A stretch of DNA of 64,000 nucleotides, from NCBI RefSeq assembly GCF_011170065.1, contig NZ_BLLH01000003.1:110522-174521 (forward strand), in the 5' to 3' direction. The position numbers and the translations under genes were made by a program. Below the pieces are notes generated by a model that made no database searches, was not told the origin of the DNA, and was given only the letters and a program-made list of their open reading frames with translations. This document shows positions 1 through 8,924 of the stretch, piece by piece (the first letter of the stretch is position 1; each line of letters opens with the position of its first letter). The stretch is from Pseudolactococcus insecticola. Lineage in GTDB: Bacteria > Bacillota > Bacilli > Lactobacillales > Streptococcaceae.

Positions 1-664
1 GGCCAATCAGGCTTGCGCCTTCTGCGGTAAAGGCTACGATTTCGTCAGGTGAGATGCCACCTTCAGGCCCAAAGATAACAAGGAGCTTCTGTCCGACTTC
101 GGCCGTCTTGAGGCTTTGGGCAAATGCTGCAAGTTCGCCCGACTTGGCTGACTCTTCGTAGGCGACTAGGACTTGATCATACTGGCTAAATAACGTAAGC
201 AAGTTCTTGCGACTTGGCAAGATCGTAACGTCAGGAATCATCAGGCGTTTTGACTGCTCTGCTGCACCTTTTGCAATCTTGTTTAGGCGCTCTGTTTTTT
301 TGACAATTTTTTTGGCGTCAAGTTTTGTGACTGACCACTCAGCAGGATAGGCTAAAATCTCATGTGCACCAAGCTCAGTTGCTTTTTGTGTGATAAACTC
401 AAGTTTATCGCTCTTTGGTAAACCAACCGCTATCGTGACGTCCAGAGGTAACTCTATCTGACGTTCAAGTGTATGCAGCACGCGCAAGCTTTTTAAGTCT
501 GCATTGACCGCAGAAAGGGTCAGCTTTTTATCTGCAAAAACGACCTGAACTTGTTCGTTTTCCTGTGCGCGCATAACGGTAAATAGGTGGTAACTGTCAG
601 CTGCGTCTAGCGTGAAATCTGTGTTTTCAGCTGGCTGCGCTTGTTTGGAAAAATACTGTTGCAT
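1..664 (-). CDS. rsmE: 16S rRNA m3U1498 methyltransferase RsmE, 3' end cut by window edge
   Basis: SPOUT-class methyltransferase that methylates U1498 of 16S rRNA in the 30S subunit. The gene runs off the left edge, so about 221 N-terminal codons are visible and the stop is not. It starts at ATG 664 with MQQYFSKQAQ. The mid-part has KSDKLEFITQKATELG, typical of the family, and near the edge the SAM-binding knot motif FGPEGGIS. It lies 3 bp downstream of prmA, so the two form one operon; the prmA-rsmE pair is common in Firmicutes. Identification is from these motifs and the context. Confidence 0.93.
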   Translation of the reverse strand, partial: MQQYFSKQAQPAENTDFTLDAADSYHLFTVMRAQENEQVQVVFADKKLTLSAVNADLKSLRVLHTLERQIELPLDVTIAVGLPKSDKLEFITQKATELGAHEILAYPAEWSVTKLDAKKIVKKTERLNKIAKGAAEQSKRLMIPDVTILPSRKNLLTLFSQYDQVLVAYEESAKSGELAAFAQSLKTAEVGQKLLVIFGPEGGISPDEIVAFTAEGASLIG

Positions 665-667
665 CTG

Positions 668-1627
668 CTACCCTCCAACAACACTTGTGTCTTCATCGGC
701 TTTTTGAAAAATCAAGCAGTGCCACTCACCCTGCTGCATGCGTGTCAGAAGTGCAAACCCCGCTTCGTGTGCCTTGTCCAAAATCATCTGTGACTTGCTG
801 TCGATAATGCCACTCATAATCAGAAAACCGCCGTCATTTAAGAGTTTATAGGCATCATCTACCACGTTCATGAGGATATCTGCTAGGATATTTGCCACAA
901 TCACATCGGCTTTGATGTCGACATTTTTCAGCAGATCACCTGCTGCAACGCTGATATTTGTCATATCGGCATTGAGCTGGATATTTTCCTCAGCGACTTT
1001 AACTGCGACGTCATCCAGATCGTAAGCGTGAATCTCACACGCGCCAAGTAGGCTAGCTGCGATAGAAAGCACGCCAGAGCCGGTTCCTACATCAAGCAAT
1101 GTTTCACCACCACGTAGCGTCTGCTCAAGCGCAAAAAGTGAGAGCTTAGTCGTCGGATGTGTTCCTGTCCCAAAGGCCATACCGGGATCCAGACGGATGA
1201 TTTTTTCGTCAGAAGACGTAGGCGTATAGTCCGTCCATGACGGCACAATGGTCAAGTTATGAGAGATTCGTGCGGGCAGAAAATACTGTTTCCAACTATC
1301 TGACCAATCGTTTTCAGCCAAACTCTGTACATCAACACTAAAGTCCGAACCAGGATCCAGACCAAAGACAGTAAGTCCAGTAATCTGTGCCTTGACGCTT
1401 GACGCAATCTCAATAATCGACAGATTTTCAGGATAGTACGCCTTGATGATAACTGTCTCAAGCTGCGTGATGTCAGGCAAAATCTCGCCAAACTTATCCT
1501 CATTATCCAGATAGTCCTGCGTGTCCTCAATCGCTACACCCTGCGCTCCTGCATCAATCAAGATATTACTCACGGTCTCCTCGGTTTCACGTGAAACCTT
1601 AACTGATAATTCATTCCAGTTATTCAT
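668..1627 (-). CDS. prmA: Ribosomal protein L11 methyltransferase PrmA
   Basis: SAM-dependent enzyme that trimethylates ribosomal protein L11. The 319 aa are normal for the family. The C-terminal Rossmann domain has motif [15 protein letters not shown] (about residues 178-191), and [11 protein letters not shown] corresponds to the NPPY-like catalytic loop. The N-terminal part (1-110) is the substrate-recognition domain. Upstream is an extended -10 (TGCTATAAT) and the SD GAGAGGA. It precedes rsmE by 3 bp. A parS-like palindrome sits inside its 5' end. Confidence 0.95.
   Translation of the reverse strand: MNNWNELSVKVSRETEETVSNILIDAGAQGVAIEDTQDYLDNEDKFGEILPDITQLETVIIKAYYPENLSIIEIASSVKAQITGLTVFGLDPGSDFSVDVQSLAENDWSDSWKQYFLPARISHNLTIVPSWTDYTPTSSDEKIIRLDPGMAFGTGTHPTTKLSLFALEQTLRGGETLLDVGTGSGVLSIAASLLGACEIHAYDLDDVAVKVAEENIQLNADMTNISVAAGDLLKNVDIKADVIVANILADILMNVVDDAYKLLNDGGFLIMSGIIDSKSQMILDKAHEAGFALLTRMQQGEWHCLIFQKADEDTSVVGG
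1583..1598. other. parS-like ParB-binding palindrome
   Basis: GGTTTCACGTGAAACC is a perfect 16-bp palindrome whose inner 14 bp equal the Firmicute parS core GTTTCACGTGAAAC; only the two outermost bases differ from TGTTTCACGTGAAACA. It is inside the prmA coding sequence, about 30 kb left of oriC. parB lies at 31.2 kb, and a perfect parS lies at 41648. Confidence 0.8.
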
Positions 1628-1674
1628 ATTTTTTGTATCCTCTCGTTTGGTTGGGTTAGCTTTATTATAGCAAA

Positions 1675-1694
1675 AAAAGCGATTGCTCGCTTTT
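1675..1694 (-). terminator. Intrinsic terminator after the glucosaminidase gene
   Basis: On the minus strand, AAAAGCGA-GCAA-TCGCTTTT followed by more T residues, between the glucosaminidase gene stop and the prmA promoter. The T-tract leads straight into TGCTATAAT, the probable prmA -10. Confidence 0.75.
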
Positions 1695-1711
1695 GGGTTT
1701 GTGATCTATTT

Positions 1712-2716
1712 TCAATCCAGCACGTACAATCGATAGTTTTTGATGACCGTGATTAGTTTTTCAGCATAGGTAGGTGATGTTGCGTAGCCATCTTTTTGGA
1801 GATTTTTTGCAGCTGTGATATAGTCATCTGCTTGATCTCTAAAGACGTTAGCATATCTAAGACTATTGCCGTTTAGCGTTGTTTTTAGCTTATCTGCGTA
1901 GCCTTGTAGACCATTTGAGACACTGCTATATTTTCTAAAGTTTGCCATCACAGTAATGTAGGTGCCATCAACGTACTCCTGTGTATTGATTGTATAATAG
2001 GGTTTCCCAGCACCTAACCAGGTTTGATCTGCCTTGATACCAAAAAAATTCATCGCATTTTGTGCGAGTTCACTTTGCCCCCAACCAGACTCTAGAATGG
2101 CTTGCGCGACCATGATAGATGGATAGAGGTTGTTACGATTTGCTACTGAAATCGCAGGGCTTTCTATCGTTTTGTACCAAGAGGTTTGCGCCTGTGGAAC
2201 ACCAGTTAGATCAACATCGAGGCCATACCAGCCGATACCTTCATTACGCCAGCCTTTTGTCACAAGCATTTGTTGCTCTTGACTATTCTTTGTATAGTTG
2301 TGACTACCCGCTTTTGCATTGGCGTTGTAGGCACGAAATATTGGTGTTGCATCTGCCTCAGCAGAGTACCAGCCGATACCTTCATTACGCCAGCCAAGTT
2401 TAACTAAGTTATTTTTTTCGGCAAGACTTGTCGTGTAGTGGTGATCACCAGAGTTTTTGTTATAGACACGGTAGACTGGCGTAGCAGATGTCGCAGGTGC
2501 AGTCCAGCCGATACCTTCATCGTGCCAACCTAGCTTGACTAACTTTGTCTGCTCTGCTTTATTTTGCGTATAAAAATGCTCGCCGCTGTTAGGGTTATAG
2601 AGTCTCTCCATTGTGACGGTCCCATTTTCTGCTGCATAGGATTTCGTACTCACTAGCGCAACACCAGCAAGGATACCTGCTAATATGACACGCTTAATTT
2701 CCTGTACCAAGGGCAT
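1712..2716 (-). CDS. Secreted N-acetylglucosaminidase with three HxYT repeats
   Basis: Peptidoglycan hydrolase of 334 aa. A signal peptide (about 1-28, ending SYAA) is followed by three 45-residue repeats (about 35-170) with the cores GEHFYT, GDHHYT and GSHNYT and the ending GIGWY; these resemble the DUF5648 family. A C-terminal glucosaminidase domain (about 185-330) has the catalytic-type motif AQAILESGWGQS and NFFGIK. The start overlaps the amidase gene end by 23 bp, with SD-like AGGA inside the upstream gene, which suggests translational coupling. Amidase and glucosaminidase cut different wall bonds, so co-expression makes sense as an autolysin pair. The repeats are inferred to bind the cell wall or a glycan; this is not shown. 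Confidence 0.85.
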   Translation of the reverse strand: MPLVQEIKRVILAGILAGVALVSTKSYAAENGTVTMERLYNPNSGEHFYTQNKAEQTKLVKLGWHDEGIGWTAPATSATPVYRVYNKNSGDHHYTTSLAEKNNLVKLGWRNEGIGWYSAEADATPIFRAYNANAKAGSHNYTKNSQEQQMLVTKGWRNEGIGWYGLDVDLTGVPQAQTSWYKTIESPAISVANRNNLYPSIMVAQAILESGWGQSELAQNAMNFFGIKADQTWLGAGKPYYTINTQEYVDGTYITVMANFRKYSSVSNGLQGYADKLKTTLNGNSLRYANVFRDQADDYITAAKNLQKDGYATSPTYAEKLITVIKNYRLYVLD

Positions 2717-4139
2717 ACCATCCTATTCCTTCGTTTCTCCAACCTAATTTGATCAAGTTTTGCTGTTCAGCGAGATTGACCGTATAGTTATGGCTTCCTG
2801 CCTTGGCATTTTTGTTATAGGCGCGGTAGACTGGAACCGTTTTTTTATCATCACTGTACCAGCCGATGCCTTCATATTTCCAGCCCGCCTTAACGAGACT
2901 ATTTTTTTCGTTAACGTTCGTGGTATAGTGATGATCGCCTGCATTTTTATTATAAACGCGGTAGACTGGAACCGTTGACTTTTCAGGTGCAAGCCATCCG
3001 ATACCTTCATAGTGCCATCCATTTGTGACGACTAGACTTCTAAGCTCTGGCAATGAAGCCGTGTAAAAGTGCTCTCCGCTATTTTGATTATAGATACGAT
3101 ACATTCGATTTTGTCCATTAGGCAAAGCTTGTAAACTGATGGCATAATCATTTGAGATTGTCACTCCGGCAGTGTTATTACCTGCATAAGCATAAGCTGC
3201 AATCGAGTAATTTCCGCTCTCATATCCGTGAAGGGCTAATGAAACCGTCGCAAGGAACTCGCCTGTGCCTACTTTTTTTGCATCATACCAAACGATGTCA
3301 TCTTGACCGTTTTGATTTGACCAGACCGGAACCTTGACAGTTGTCGTTGCCGCATTTGTCTTCACACGAACTTTAAATGTCCCTGTGGCTGGATTACCTT
3401 CGATGGCTGTACTTTTGATTTCTGGTGTGTAGTTGATTTTATTAATATTGTAGTAGTAGGTGACAAGTTCGGTAAATTGATTGGCATCATAGCCAAACCT
3501 TGCCCAGTACTCATCCGGATCCGTGTGGTCTGTTCCGCCCCACTTGTAAGAAATCATTTTATGCGTGGCGATATTCCCATCAAGTGGTGAGCTTGGGTTG
3601 GGACTGACAGTATTCGGTGATGTCATGAGTTTTGGAGCGCCCATGTTATATTTTAGTAACTGGATTGACGTCCAATTTGCAAGTGTTGCGATTTGTTTAT
3701 AAAAGGCATCACGTGACCCCACTCGCATTTGTTCAATCTGAATACCATAGCGATTACCATATATGCCAGCTCCCCATGCTTTTTTTGCTGTATCGGCAAT
3801 CGTTATCAACTGGCTACCATCCACAAAGGCATGAACAAAGGCGTTTTCTTGCGTTCGTATCATGTAGCTAATGGAATTCTGGATACTACCACCATCTACA
3901 CCAACATCATGGATAATGACAAGTTGCGGCTTACCTGCAGCATACGACATGTTGATACCGCCATTTTTTGCTGAATTTTGACTGTAGATGCCACCCAACT
4001 GCATTTTTTCCTGCACCGGCTGAATTTTTTGTGAGATGATTGCCTGATTAACCACACTTGCATGTGCCGTCATGACTGTTAAAATCAGCGCAAATTGAAA
4101 AATAATGACTGTTATGATTTTTTTGTTTATGGACTTCAT
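2694..4139 (-). CDS. Secreted N-acetylmuramoyl-L-alanine amidase with Bsp-like and HxYT repeats
   Basis: Wall amidase of 481 aa. It has a signal peptide (1-27, ending AHA) and an Amidase_2/PGRP-type domain (about 70-235) with candidate zinc ligands in VIIHDVG, the later VHAF and THK, and DHTDP. A GBS Bsp-like immunoglobulin-type repeat follows (about 255-335), and then three HxYT repeats (about 345-478) with GEHFYT, GDHHYT and GSHNYT. The family cleaves the lactyl-alanine amide bond. An extended -10 TGTTACAAT lies about 90 bp upstream, and the SD is weak (GGGG). It overlaps the downstream glucosaminidase. Only the enzyme class is secure; whether this is a resident autolysin or acts on competitors is not visible. 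Confidence 0.85.
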   Translation of the reverse strand: MKSINKKIITVIIFQFALILTVMTAHASVVNQAIISQKIQPVQEKMQLGGIYSQNSAKNGGINMSYAAGKPQLVIIHDVGVDGGSIQNSISYMIRTQENAFVHAFVDGSQLITIADTAKKAWGAGIYGNRYGIQIEQMRVGSRDAFYKQIATLANWTSIQLLKYNMGAPKLMTSPNTVSPNPSSPLDGNIATHKMISYKWGGTDHTDPDEYWARFGYDANQFTELVTYYYNINKINYTPEIKSTAIEGNPATGTFKVRVKTNAATTTVKVPVWSNQNGQDDIVWYDAKKVGTGEFLATVSLALHGYESGNYSIAAYAYAGNNTAGVTISNDYAISLQALPNGQNRMYRIYNQNSGEHFYTASLPELRSLVVTNGWHYEGIGWLAPEKSTVPVYRVYNKNAGDHHYTTNVNEKNSLVKAGWKYEGIGWYSDDKKTVPVYRAYNKNAKAGSHNYTVNLAEQQNLIKLGWRNEGIGWYALGTGN

Positions 4140-4228
4140 TTTTACCCCGTGACTTGTTTTATTTCAAACAATGTTATTTTCATCTTCATGAGATTAAATT
4201 GCTTGAACTATTCTTTAGTATAACTGAT

Positions 4229-4237
4229 ATTGTAACA
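4229..4237 (-). promoter_or_regulatory. Extended -10 promoter for the amidase operon
   Basis: Minus strand TGT-TACAAT about 90 bp before the amidase ATG, directly after the terminator hairpin of the next upstream gene. No good -35 is seen, as expected for an extended -10 promoter. Confidence 0.5.
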
Positions 4238-4240
4238 CAA

Positions 4241-4276
4241 AAAGTATCGTAAGCATACAGTAGTTTATGATACTTT
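4241..4276 (-). terminator. Terminator after the Ser-rich membrane protein gene
   Basis: On the minus strand AAAGTATC pairs with GATACTTT across a 20-nt loop, followed by T residues. It lies just after the stop of the gene at 4281-4778. Confidence 0.6.
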
Positions 4277-4280
4277 GTTT

Positions 4281-4778
4281 CTATTTTAATCCGGGCAGCA
4301 CTTGCTCAGCCATATATGTTTTGAAATCTTTGCCATCTTTTTGCGCTGCCAATATATAACTGTTGATGTCTGCGTTTGAAAAATCACTGTCATCAATCTT
4401 GATTTCCCGAAGCACAAGACGTGCTTCGGAAACAGTCATCACTTTTGCTGCCTCACTTGACTGTTCTGACCATTTACTTTCTTCTGCTGAACCGTGCTCA
4501 ACGACTTCTGACGAAGACACCGCAGACGAACTCGCAATCACAGATTCACTCGACCCAACTTCTGACGCAGCGCTTACTGAACTCACTGTGCTTGTTGAAG
4601 AACTTGTCGTTTCCTGAGTGGCTGATGAAGATAGAGATGACTTTGTTTTTTTGACAGAGTGCGTTGTTTTCGACGATGCCTTCTTTGTATTCTCATTTTT
4701 GTGCGTTGCAAATAGTGCGACCGTTGTAATAATAAGCACGGCGATAACACCTAAAATAATTCCTATTTTTTTCTTCAT
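4281..4778 (-). CDS. Small membrane-anchored protein with Ser/Thr-rich linker, unknown function
   Basis: 165 aa, family not recognised. One N-terminal hydrophobic segment (about 5-23) would act as an uncleaved anchor. Then comes a Lys/Ser/Thr-rich, low-complexity linker (about 28-110), which is probably extracellular. A compact C-terminal module (about 115-165) contains SEARLVLREIKIDDSD and ends MAEQVLPGLK. It follows the DUF3013 gene by 33 bp with an AAAGGGA SD, so the two are probably co-transcribed. The linker looks like a cell-wall-spanning spacer that holds the C-terminal module away from the membrane; this is inference. Confidence 0.7.
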   Translation of the reverse strand: MKKKIGIILGVIAVLIITTVALFATHKNENTKKASSKTTHSVKKTKSSLSSSATQETTSSSTSTVSSVSAASEVGSSESVIASSSAVSSSEVVEHGSAEESKWSEQSSEAAKVMTVSEARLVLREIKIDDSDFSNADINSYILAAQKDGKDFKTYMAEQVLPGLK

Positions 4779-4811
4779 GGTGATCTTTATTCCCTTTTAT
4801 TTCCCTTTCAA

Positions 4812-5282
4812 TCAATATCTAGGATAAGCAAAAAACTCTGTTTCAACCAGCTTTTTCACACCTTCATCAAAGGCTTCTTGATCAAATGTGCCCGTAAATT
4901 CACTTTCGTCAGAAGCTAAAAAGTCCATCAGAGCGTCAAGTTCATTATCCGCTGTTTCTTGCAAAAAGGCGACAACATACTGGATATATTCTTTTGACAA
5001 GCCTTTTTTGGGCGCATATGGAAAGCTTGCCAAGTAATCGTCTGCTTGGATTTTTGATTTTTCAGGGTTATAAAAGACAACCGCATCTTCAAACGAGATG
5101 TTCTCGCTCGACGCCTCATCGTCATTTTCAGTGTCAGTGACTGCAACACCTGGGTTTTCAACATCTATCAGATAAAAAACTTCTACGGCGTGGTTTTTCT
5201 TATCCCAATTTATCTCATAATCATAACTAAACTGCTGCGTCAAGGCCTCATCCAAAACATCTAAAAAGCCGAATTTTGACAT
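4812..5282 (-). CDS. DUF3013 family protein
   Basis: 156 aa, cytoplasmic, acidic, no membrane segment. The start MSKFGFLDVLDEALTQQF and the overall pattern match the DUF3013 family, which is restricted to Lactobacillales and often lies near prmA/rarA; its function is unknown. A strong SD (AAAGGAG, 8 nt) precedes the ATG. It is divergent from rarA, and the two share a 56-bp intergenic region with overlapping promoters. Confidence 0.8.
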   Translation of the reverse strand: MSKFGFLDVLDEALTQQFSYDYEINWDKKNHAVEVFYLIDVENPGVAVTDTENDDEASSENISFEDAVVFYNPEKSKIQADDYLASFPYAPKKGLSKEYIQYVVAFLQETADNELDALMDFLASDESEFTGTFDQEAFDEGVKKLVETEFFAYPRY

Positions 5283-5303
5283 AATTTCTCCTTTGGTAAA
5301 AAA

Positions 5304-5312
5304 TGTTATAAT
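5304..5312 (+). promoter_or_regulatory. Extended -10 promoter for rarA
   Basis: TGT-TATAAT 33 bp before the rarA start, with no clear -35. The SD AAGGAG is at 5332-5337. It lies in the divergent rarA/DUF3013 gap. Confidence 0.65.
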
Positions 5313-5344
5313 ATAAGTATAGCATTTTTTTAAGGAGTATGAAA

Positions 5345-6601
5345 ATGAAAGAAAATTTGGCGCGGCGATTGCGGCCGCAAACGATTGATGACATCATCGG
5401 CCAGCGCCATTTGGTCGGTGAGGGCAAGATTATTCGGCGCATGGTTGAGACAAAACTCCTGAGCTCAATGATTCTCTACGGCCCACCAGGAATAGGCAAA
5501 ACGTCGATTGCATCAGCAATTGCAGGCACTGCTGACATGGCCTTTCGGACATTTAACGCAACATCTGACAAGAAAACAAAACTCCAAGAAATTGCAGAAG
5601 AAGCAAAGTTTTCAGGTCAGCTCGTCTTGCTACTTGACGAGATTCACCGGCTTGACAAACCTAAGCAAGATTTTCTTTTACCCTTGCTTGAAAATGGTGA
5701 AATCATCTTGATTGGGGCGACGACTGAAAATCCTTACTTTAGCGTTGTGCCCGCCATCAGAAGTCGGGTTCAGATTTTTGAGCTGAAACCCCTGACGCCT
5801 GACGACATTGCGGTGGCGGCTGAACGCGCCATTTCTGACCATAAAAATGGCTTTGACTTTGACGTGATTTTAGATGAGGATGCCAAACAATTTCTCATCC
5901 ACTCGACAAATGGTGATGTGCGTGCAGCGCTAAACTCGCTCGAACTCGCAGTTTTATCAAGCTCTGAGCACCATGTAACACTCTCTGATATGGAAAATTC
6001 GCTACAAAAATCTGCTGCGACATTTGACAAGGATGGCGATGCCCACTACGACTTGCTCTCGGCACTACAAAAGTCCATCCGTGGCTCTGACGTCAACGCC
6101 GCCTTACACTATGCGGCGCGCTTGATTGAAGGTGGCGACTTGCAGAGTCTTGCGAGACGCCTGATCGTCATTTCTTATGAGGACATCGGCCTTGCAAACC
6201 CTGATGCCAGCGCACGAACCGTGACTGCTGTCTCTGCTGCCGAGCGGATCGGTTTTCCAGAGGCGCGGATTCCTTTGGCAAATGTTGTGGTCGACCTTGC
6301 ACTTTCGCCCAAGTCAAATGCTGCCTATGCCGCTATGGACGATGCTATTTCTGATCTCCATCAGCACGGCGCACTTGATATGCCCGCACATTTGCAAGAT
6401 GGTCACTATGCCGGCGCACAAAAACTCGGCCGCGCTGTGAATTACCAGTATCCGCACAACTTTCCAGGTCACTGGGTCGACCAACAATATCTGCCTGATA
6501 AGCTAAAAAATGTTCAGTATTTTCACTCTGATGGCTTGGGCAAATACGAACGCGCCCTGCAAATGCGACTCGACGAAATCAATAAATATAAAAAAGGTTA
6601 A
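5345..6601 (+). CDS. rarA: Replication-associated recombination ATPase RarA (MgsA)
   Basis: AAA+ ATPase of the clamp-loader-related RarA/WRNIP1 family that acts at stalled replication forks. Walker A is GPPGIGKTSIA and Walker B LLLDEIHRLDKPKQD; the sensor region has GATTENPYFSV. The C-terminal tetramerisation part has YEDIGLANPDA. ATG 5345 is chosen over ATG 5339 because AAGGAG at 5332-5337 is 7 nt from the former and only 1 nt from the latter. The protein is 418 aa, the usual length. It heads a run with two small unknown genes. Confidence 0.95.
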   Translation: MKENLARRLRPQTIDDIIGQRHLVGEGKIIRRMVETKLLSSMILYGPPGIGKTSIASAIAGTADMAFRTFNATSDKKTKLQEIAEEAKFSGQLVLLLDEIHRLDKPKQDFLLPLLENGEIILIGATTENPYFSVVPAIRSRVQIFELKPLTPDDIAVAAERAISDHKNGFDFDVILDEDAKQFLIHSTNGDVRAALNSLELAVLSSSEHHVTLSDMENSLQKSAATFDKDGDAHYDLLSALQKSIRGSDVNAALHYAARLIEGGDLQSLARRLIVISYEDIGLANPDASARTVTAVSAAERIGFPEARIPLANVVVDLALSPKSNAAYAAMDDAISDLHQHGALDMPAHLQDGHYAGAQKLGRAVNYQYPHNFPGHWVDQQYLPDKLKNVQYFHSDGLGKYERALQMRLDEINKYKKG

Positions 6602-6604
6602 TCT

Positions 6605-7375
6605 ATGACTGATAAATTATTAGACGCCAAAACGCGTCTCGAAGCTGCCAATCAAGAAATGTCGAAAGCCTCATCCGAAATCAAAGTCGCCTTGGACGTC
6701 CTCAACGAATCTGAAAAAAATAAAGCTGCAGCAAAACGCGACTTTGAAGCCAAAACGCAAGCCTATTCTCTCGCCATTCAGGCGGCGGATAAGATTCGTG
6801 CGCAGGATGTCATCACTGAAACAGAAATCATCGCCGCAGATAACACGCTAAGCCATGCAAAAACAGCCTATGACGCCGCAAAACAACTATTAGACAACGA
6901 AAATGCTACTGGCCAATATGCCTTTCGCAAGGTCATCATGGCACAAGCCGCTTATGACCTCGCCAAACTAGACTTTGACTCAGCTGAGTATGACTATCAC
7001 CGAGTTTTGCGGGAGCGAAAAATGCCGATTATGGGTCAGGAGGCGCTTGATTTTATTGCAACTGCTGACGTCCCTAAAACACCGACACAAGCGACAACTG
7101 ATGAACCATCTCTTGACTTTCTCATGTCTTTCATAAAGCAGAATCCTCTGCCAGACTATGCTGAAGATGATGACCATGACGAAGTTGCTACTACTCCGTT
7201 TGAAAAATCAGATGAAACACCGACAAGACTGCAAGTCATTGACCCTGTCTCAGGTCTTTCCTATGACCCTTCAACGCCATTTGAGGATCGTCCTGCTGTT
7301 GAGGTAGAACCACCCAAAAAAGGGCATATCACCTGGGATTTTATCCCCAAACAAAAAGAAAGTGAGCAAAAATGA
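6605..7375 (+). CDS. Coiled-coil protein, unknown function
   Basis: 256 aa, family not recognised. Residues 1-140 are Ala/Lys/Glu-rich with heptad-like spacing and no proline, so a long coiled coil is likely. Residues 150-256 are acidic and Pro-rich, probably disordered. No signal peptide or membrane segment is seen. It starts 3 bp after the rarA stop and overlaps the next gene by 4 bp (ATGA), so rarA and the two small genes form one transcript. A helper or adaptor of RarA is conceivable but rests on position only. Confidence 0.75.
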   Translation: MTDKLLDAKTRLEAANQEMSKASSEIKVALDVLNESEKNKAAAKRDFEAKTQAYSLAIQAADKIRAQDVITETEIIAADNTLSHAKTAYDAAKQLLDNENATGQYAFRKVIMAQAAYDLAKLDFDSAEYDYHRVLRERKMPIMGQEALDFIATADVPKTPTQATTDEPSLDFLMSFIKQNPLPDYAEDDDHDEVATTPFEKSDETPTRLQVIDPVSGLSYDPSTPFEDRPAVEVEPPKKGHITWDFIPKQKESEQK

Positions 7376-7563
7376 CAAGAGAAGAAATGGAAAAACGCAT
7401 CCGAACAGAGCTCAATCTACCACATTTTAAGGCGCAGATTGACGACAGTCTCAACTATACCGAGGACGACTATCAAGAATTCAAACGCAACCTTGTCAAC
7501 TACTATAAAGACTACGTCCAAGATATCGACACCGACTTTCAAGGCGGACTTGACAATCGTTAA
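7372..7563 (+). CDS. Small acidic protein, unknown function
   Basis: 63 aa, charged, soluble, with no recognised family. It is mostly helical in appearance, with the motif YTEDDYQEFKRNLVNYYKDYV. It starts inside the stop of the coiled-coil gene (ATGA overlap), which argues for real translation by coupling. It ends 11 bp before a strong terminator hairpin. Confidence 0.7.
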   Translation: MTREEMEKRIRTELNLPHFKAQIDDSLNYTEDDYQEFKRNLVNYYKDYVQDIDTDFQGGLDNR

Positions 7564-7574
7564 TCTAACAACAA

Positions 7575-7606
7575 AATAGCCTGACTTTTCGAAAAGTCAG
7601 GCTATT
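7575..7606. terminator. Bidirectional terminator between convergent rarA operon and acpP
   Basis: A perfect 32-bp inverted repeat, AATAGCCTGACTTTTC facing its complement, sits between convergent genes. A/T-rich flanks on both sides let it serve both strands. Confidence 0.9.
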
Positions 7607-7609
7607 ATT

Positions 7610-7852
7610 TTATGCAATTTTTTGGCTGATATAGTCAGAAACCTGACCAATCGTCAAAATGTGTTCTGCGTCTTCATCAGAGATTTCAATGCCAAACTCA
7701 TCTTCAAGCGCCAGCGTGAACTCCATGATGCTGATCGAGTCAGCTTGCAAATCATCAACGATATTAGTTGACTCCGTAATCGTCTCTGGATCAACATCCA
7801 GGCTCTCGACCAGTGTTGCTTTGATTTTGTTGAAAATTTCTGATTTAGTCAT
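7610..7852 (-). CDS. acpP: Acyl carrier protein
   Basis: 80 aa, acidic, four-helix ACP fold. The phosphopantetheine attachment serine is in [13 protein letters not shown], where DSI replaces the usual DSL. It overlaps the plsX end by 8 bp, so the two are translationally coupled. A plsX-linked ACP is common in lactococci and streptococci and may be a second ACP serving phospholipid rather than elongation steps; no fab gene is in the window to settle this. Confidence 0.92.
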   Translation of the reverse strand: MTKSEIFNKIKATLVESLDVDPETITESTNIVDDLQADSISIMEFTLALEDEFGIEISDEDAEHILTIGQVSDYISQKIA

Positions 7853-8861
7853 TTGCTACCCCATTTTCTGCGTTATAATGCTGGACTAACTTCCCAACAA
7901 CGTCTGTTTCAAGCATTTTGTGTGTTTGTTTGATTGTCGCAAAGATCGCATCTGCATTAGATGAGCCATGACTTTTGACAACTGGCGCCTTGAGTCCGAA
8001 AAGTACCGCACCGCCTGCTTTTTCATAGTCAAGCGAGTCTTTAAGACTGTAAAGCGATTTTTTCATCAAAAGTGCGCCTAGTTTCGCACGCAGCCCGCCT
8101 TGATTGATGGCCGTCATCAGTTGTTTCATCAGATTTGATGCGGTGCCCTCGATAGATTTCAGGACAGCATTTCCAGTGAAACCGTCAGTGACTACAACGT
8201 CAGCGACACCACTCAGCAAATCACGCGCCTCAACGTTCCCAATGAAGTTAATGCTCGTATCTGCCGATAAAAGGTCGTAAGCTTCTTTTTGCAAAGGAGC
8301 ACCTTTGCTGGCTTCTGAACCATTGTTCAAAAGTCCGATGCGTGGTGACTTGATGCCTCTGACGTTTGAGGCATAGAAAGAGCCTAAAACAGCAAAGTTA
8401 TGCAGGTGGCGTGCCGTATTTTCAGCGTTAGCCCCGAGATCCAGCATATCAAAACCAGCACCGTCAGCCGTGGGCATAGTGGACATGAGGCCTGGTCGAT
8501 CAACCTGCTTAATCCGCCCGACAACAAAGATACCACTCGCTAAAAGCGCACCCGTATTGCCTGCAGAGATGAGTGCGTCGGCTTCGCCATTTTTGACAGC
8601 AGTGGCTGCCATGACCATGCTGGCTGACTTTTTCTTGCGGATGGCCTTGACCGGATCTGCCTCGCCAGAGTCAATCTTATCAGGCGTGTGCACAATCGTG
8701 ATATTGGTCTCATCGCTTAGGTAGGCGCGGATTTTTTCCTCGTCACCAAACAAGATAAACTCAGTATCCGAAAAAGCAGCCTGTGCCTGCTTGACCCCTT
8801 CGACAACGGATTTGGGTGCAAAATCGCCACCCATCGCATCAATTGCTAGTTTCTTTTTCAT
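7845..8861 (-). CDS. plsX: Phosphate acyltransferase PlsX
   Basis: Makes acyl-phosphate from acyl-ACP, the donor for PlsY in phospholipid synthesis; soluble or peripheral. 338 aa, usual length. The N-terminus [19 protein letters not shown] is the family hallmark, and [13 protein letters not shown] and [12 protein letters not shown] are further conserved blocks. No Shine-Dalgarno precedes the ATG. The -10 (TATATT) ends 6 nt before it, so the mRNA may be leaderless. Co-transcribed with acpP. Confidence 0.95.
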   Translation of the reverse strand: MKKKLAIDAMGGDFAPKSVVEGVKQAQAAFSDTEFILFGDEEKIRAYLSDETNITIVHTPDKIDSGEADPVKAIRKKKSASMVMAATAVKNGEADALISAGNTGALLASGIFVVGRIKQVDRPGLMSTMPTADGAGFDMLDLGANAENTARHLHNFAVLGSFYASNVRGIKSPRIGLLNNGSEASKGAPLQKEAYDLLSADTSINFIGNVEARDLLSGVADVVVTDGFTGNAVLKSIEGTASNLMKQLMTAINQGGLRAKLGALLMKKSLYSLKDSLDYEKAGGAVLFGLKAPVVKSHGSSNADAIFATIKQTHKMLETDVVGKLVQHYNAENGVAND

Positions 8862-8867
8862 TCTAAT

Positions 8868-8896
8868 AATATACCATATTTTTCGGTTTTTTTCAA
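8868..8896 (-). promoter_or_regulatory. plsX promoter predicting a leaderless mRNA
   Basis: Minus strand TTGAAA (8896-8891), 17-bp spacer, TATATT (8873-8868), then six bases and ATG at 8861. Transcription normally starts about 7 nt after the -10, which falls on the A of the ATG. Confidence 0.7.
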
Positions 8897-8924
8897 TTTC
8901 ATGACAAATAGATAACGATTTTTA

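Noticed and set aside
2119..2403. Open frames opposite the repeat proteins
   Set aside because: They are antisense shadows created by the regular repeats in the HxYT genes.
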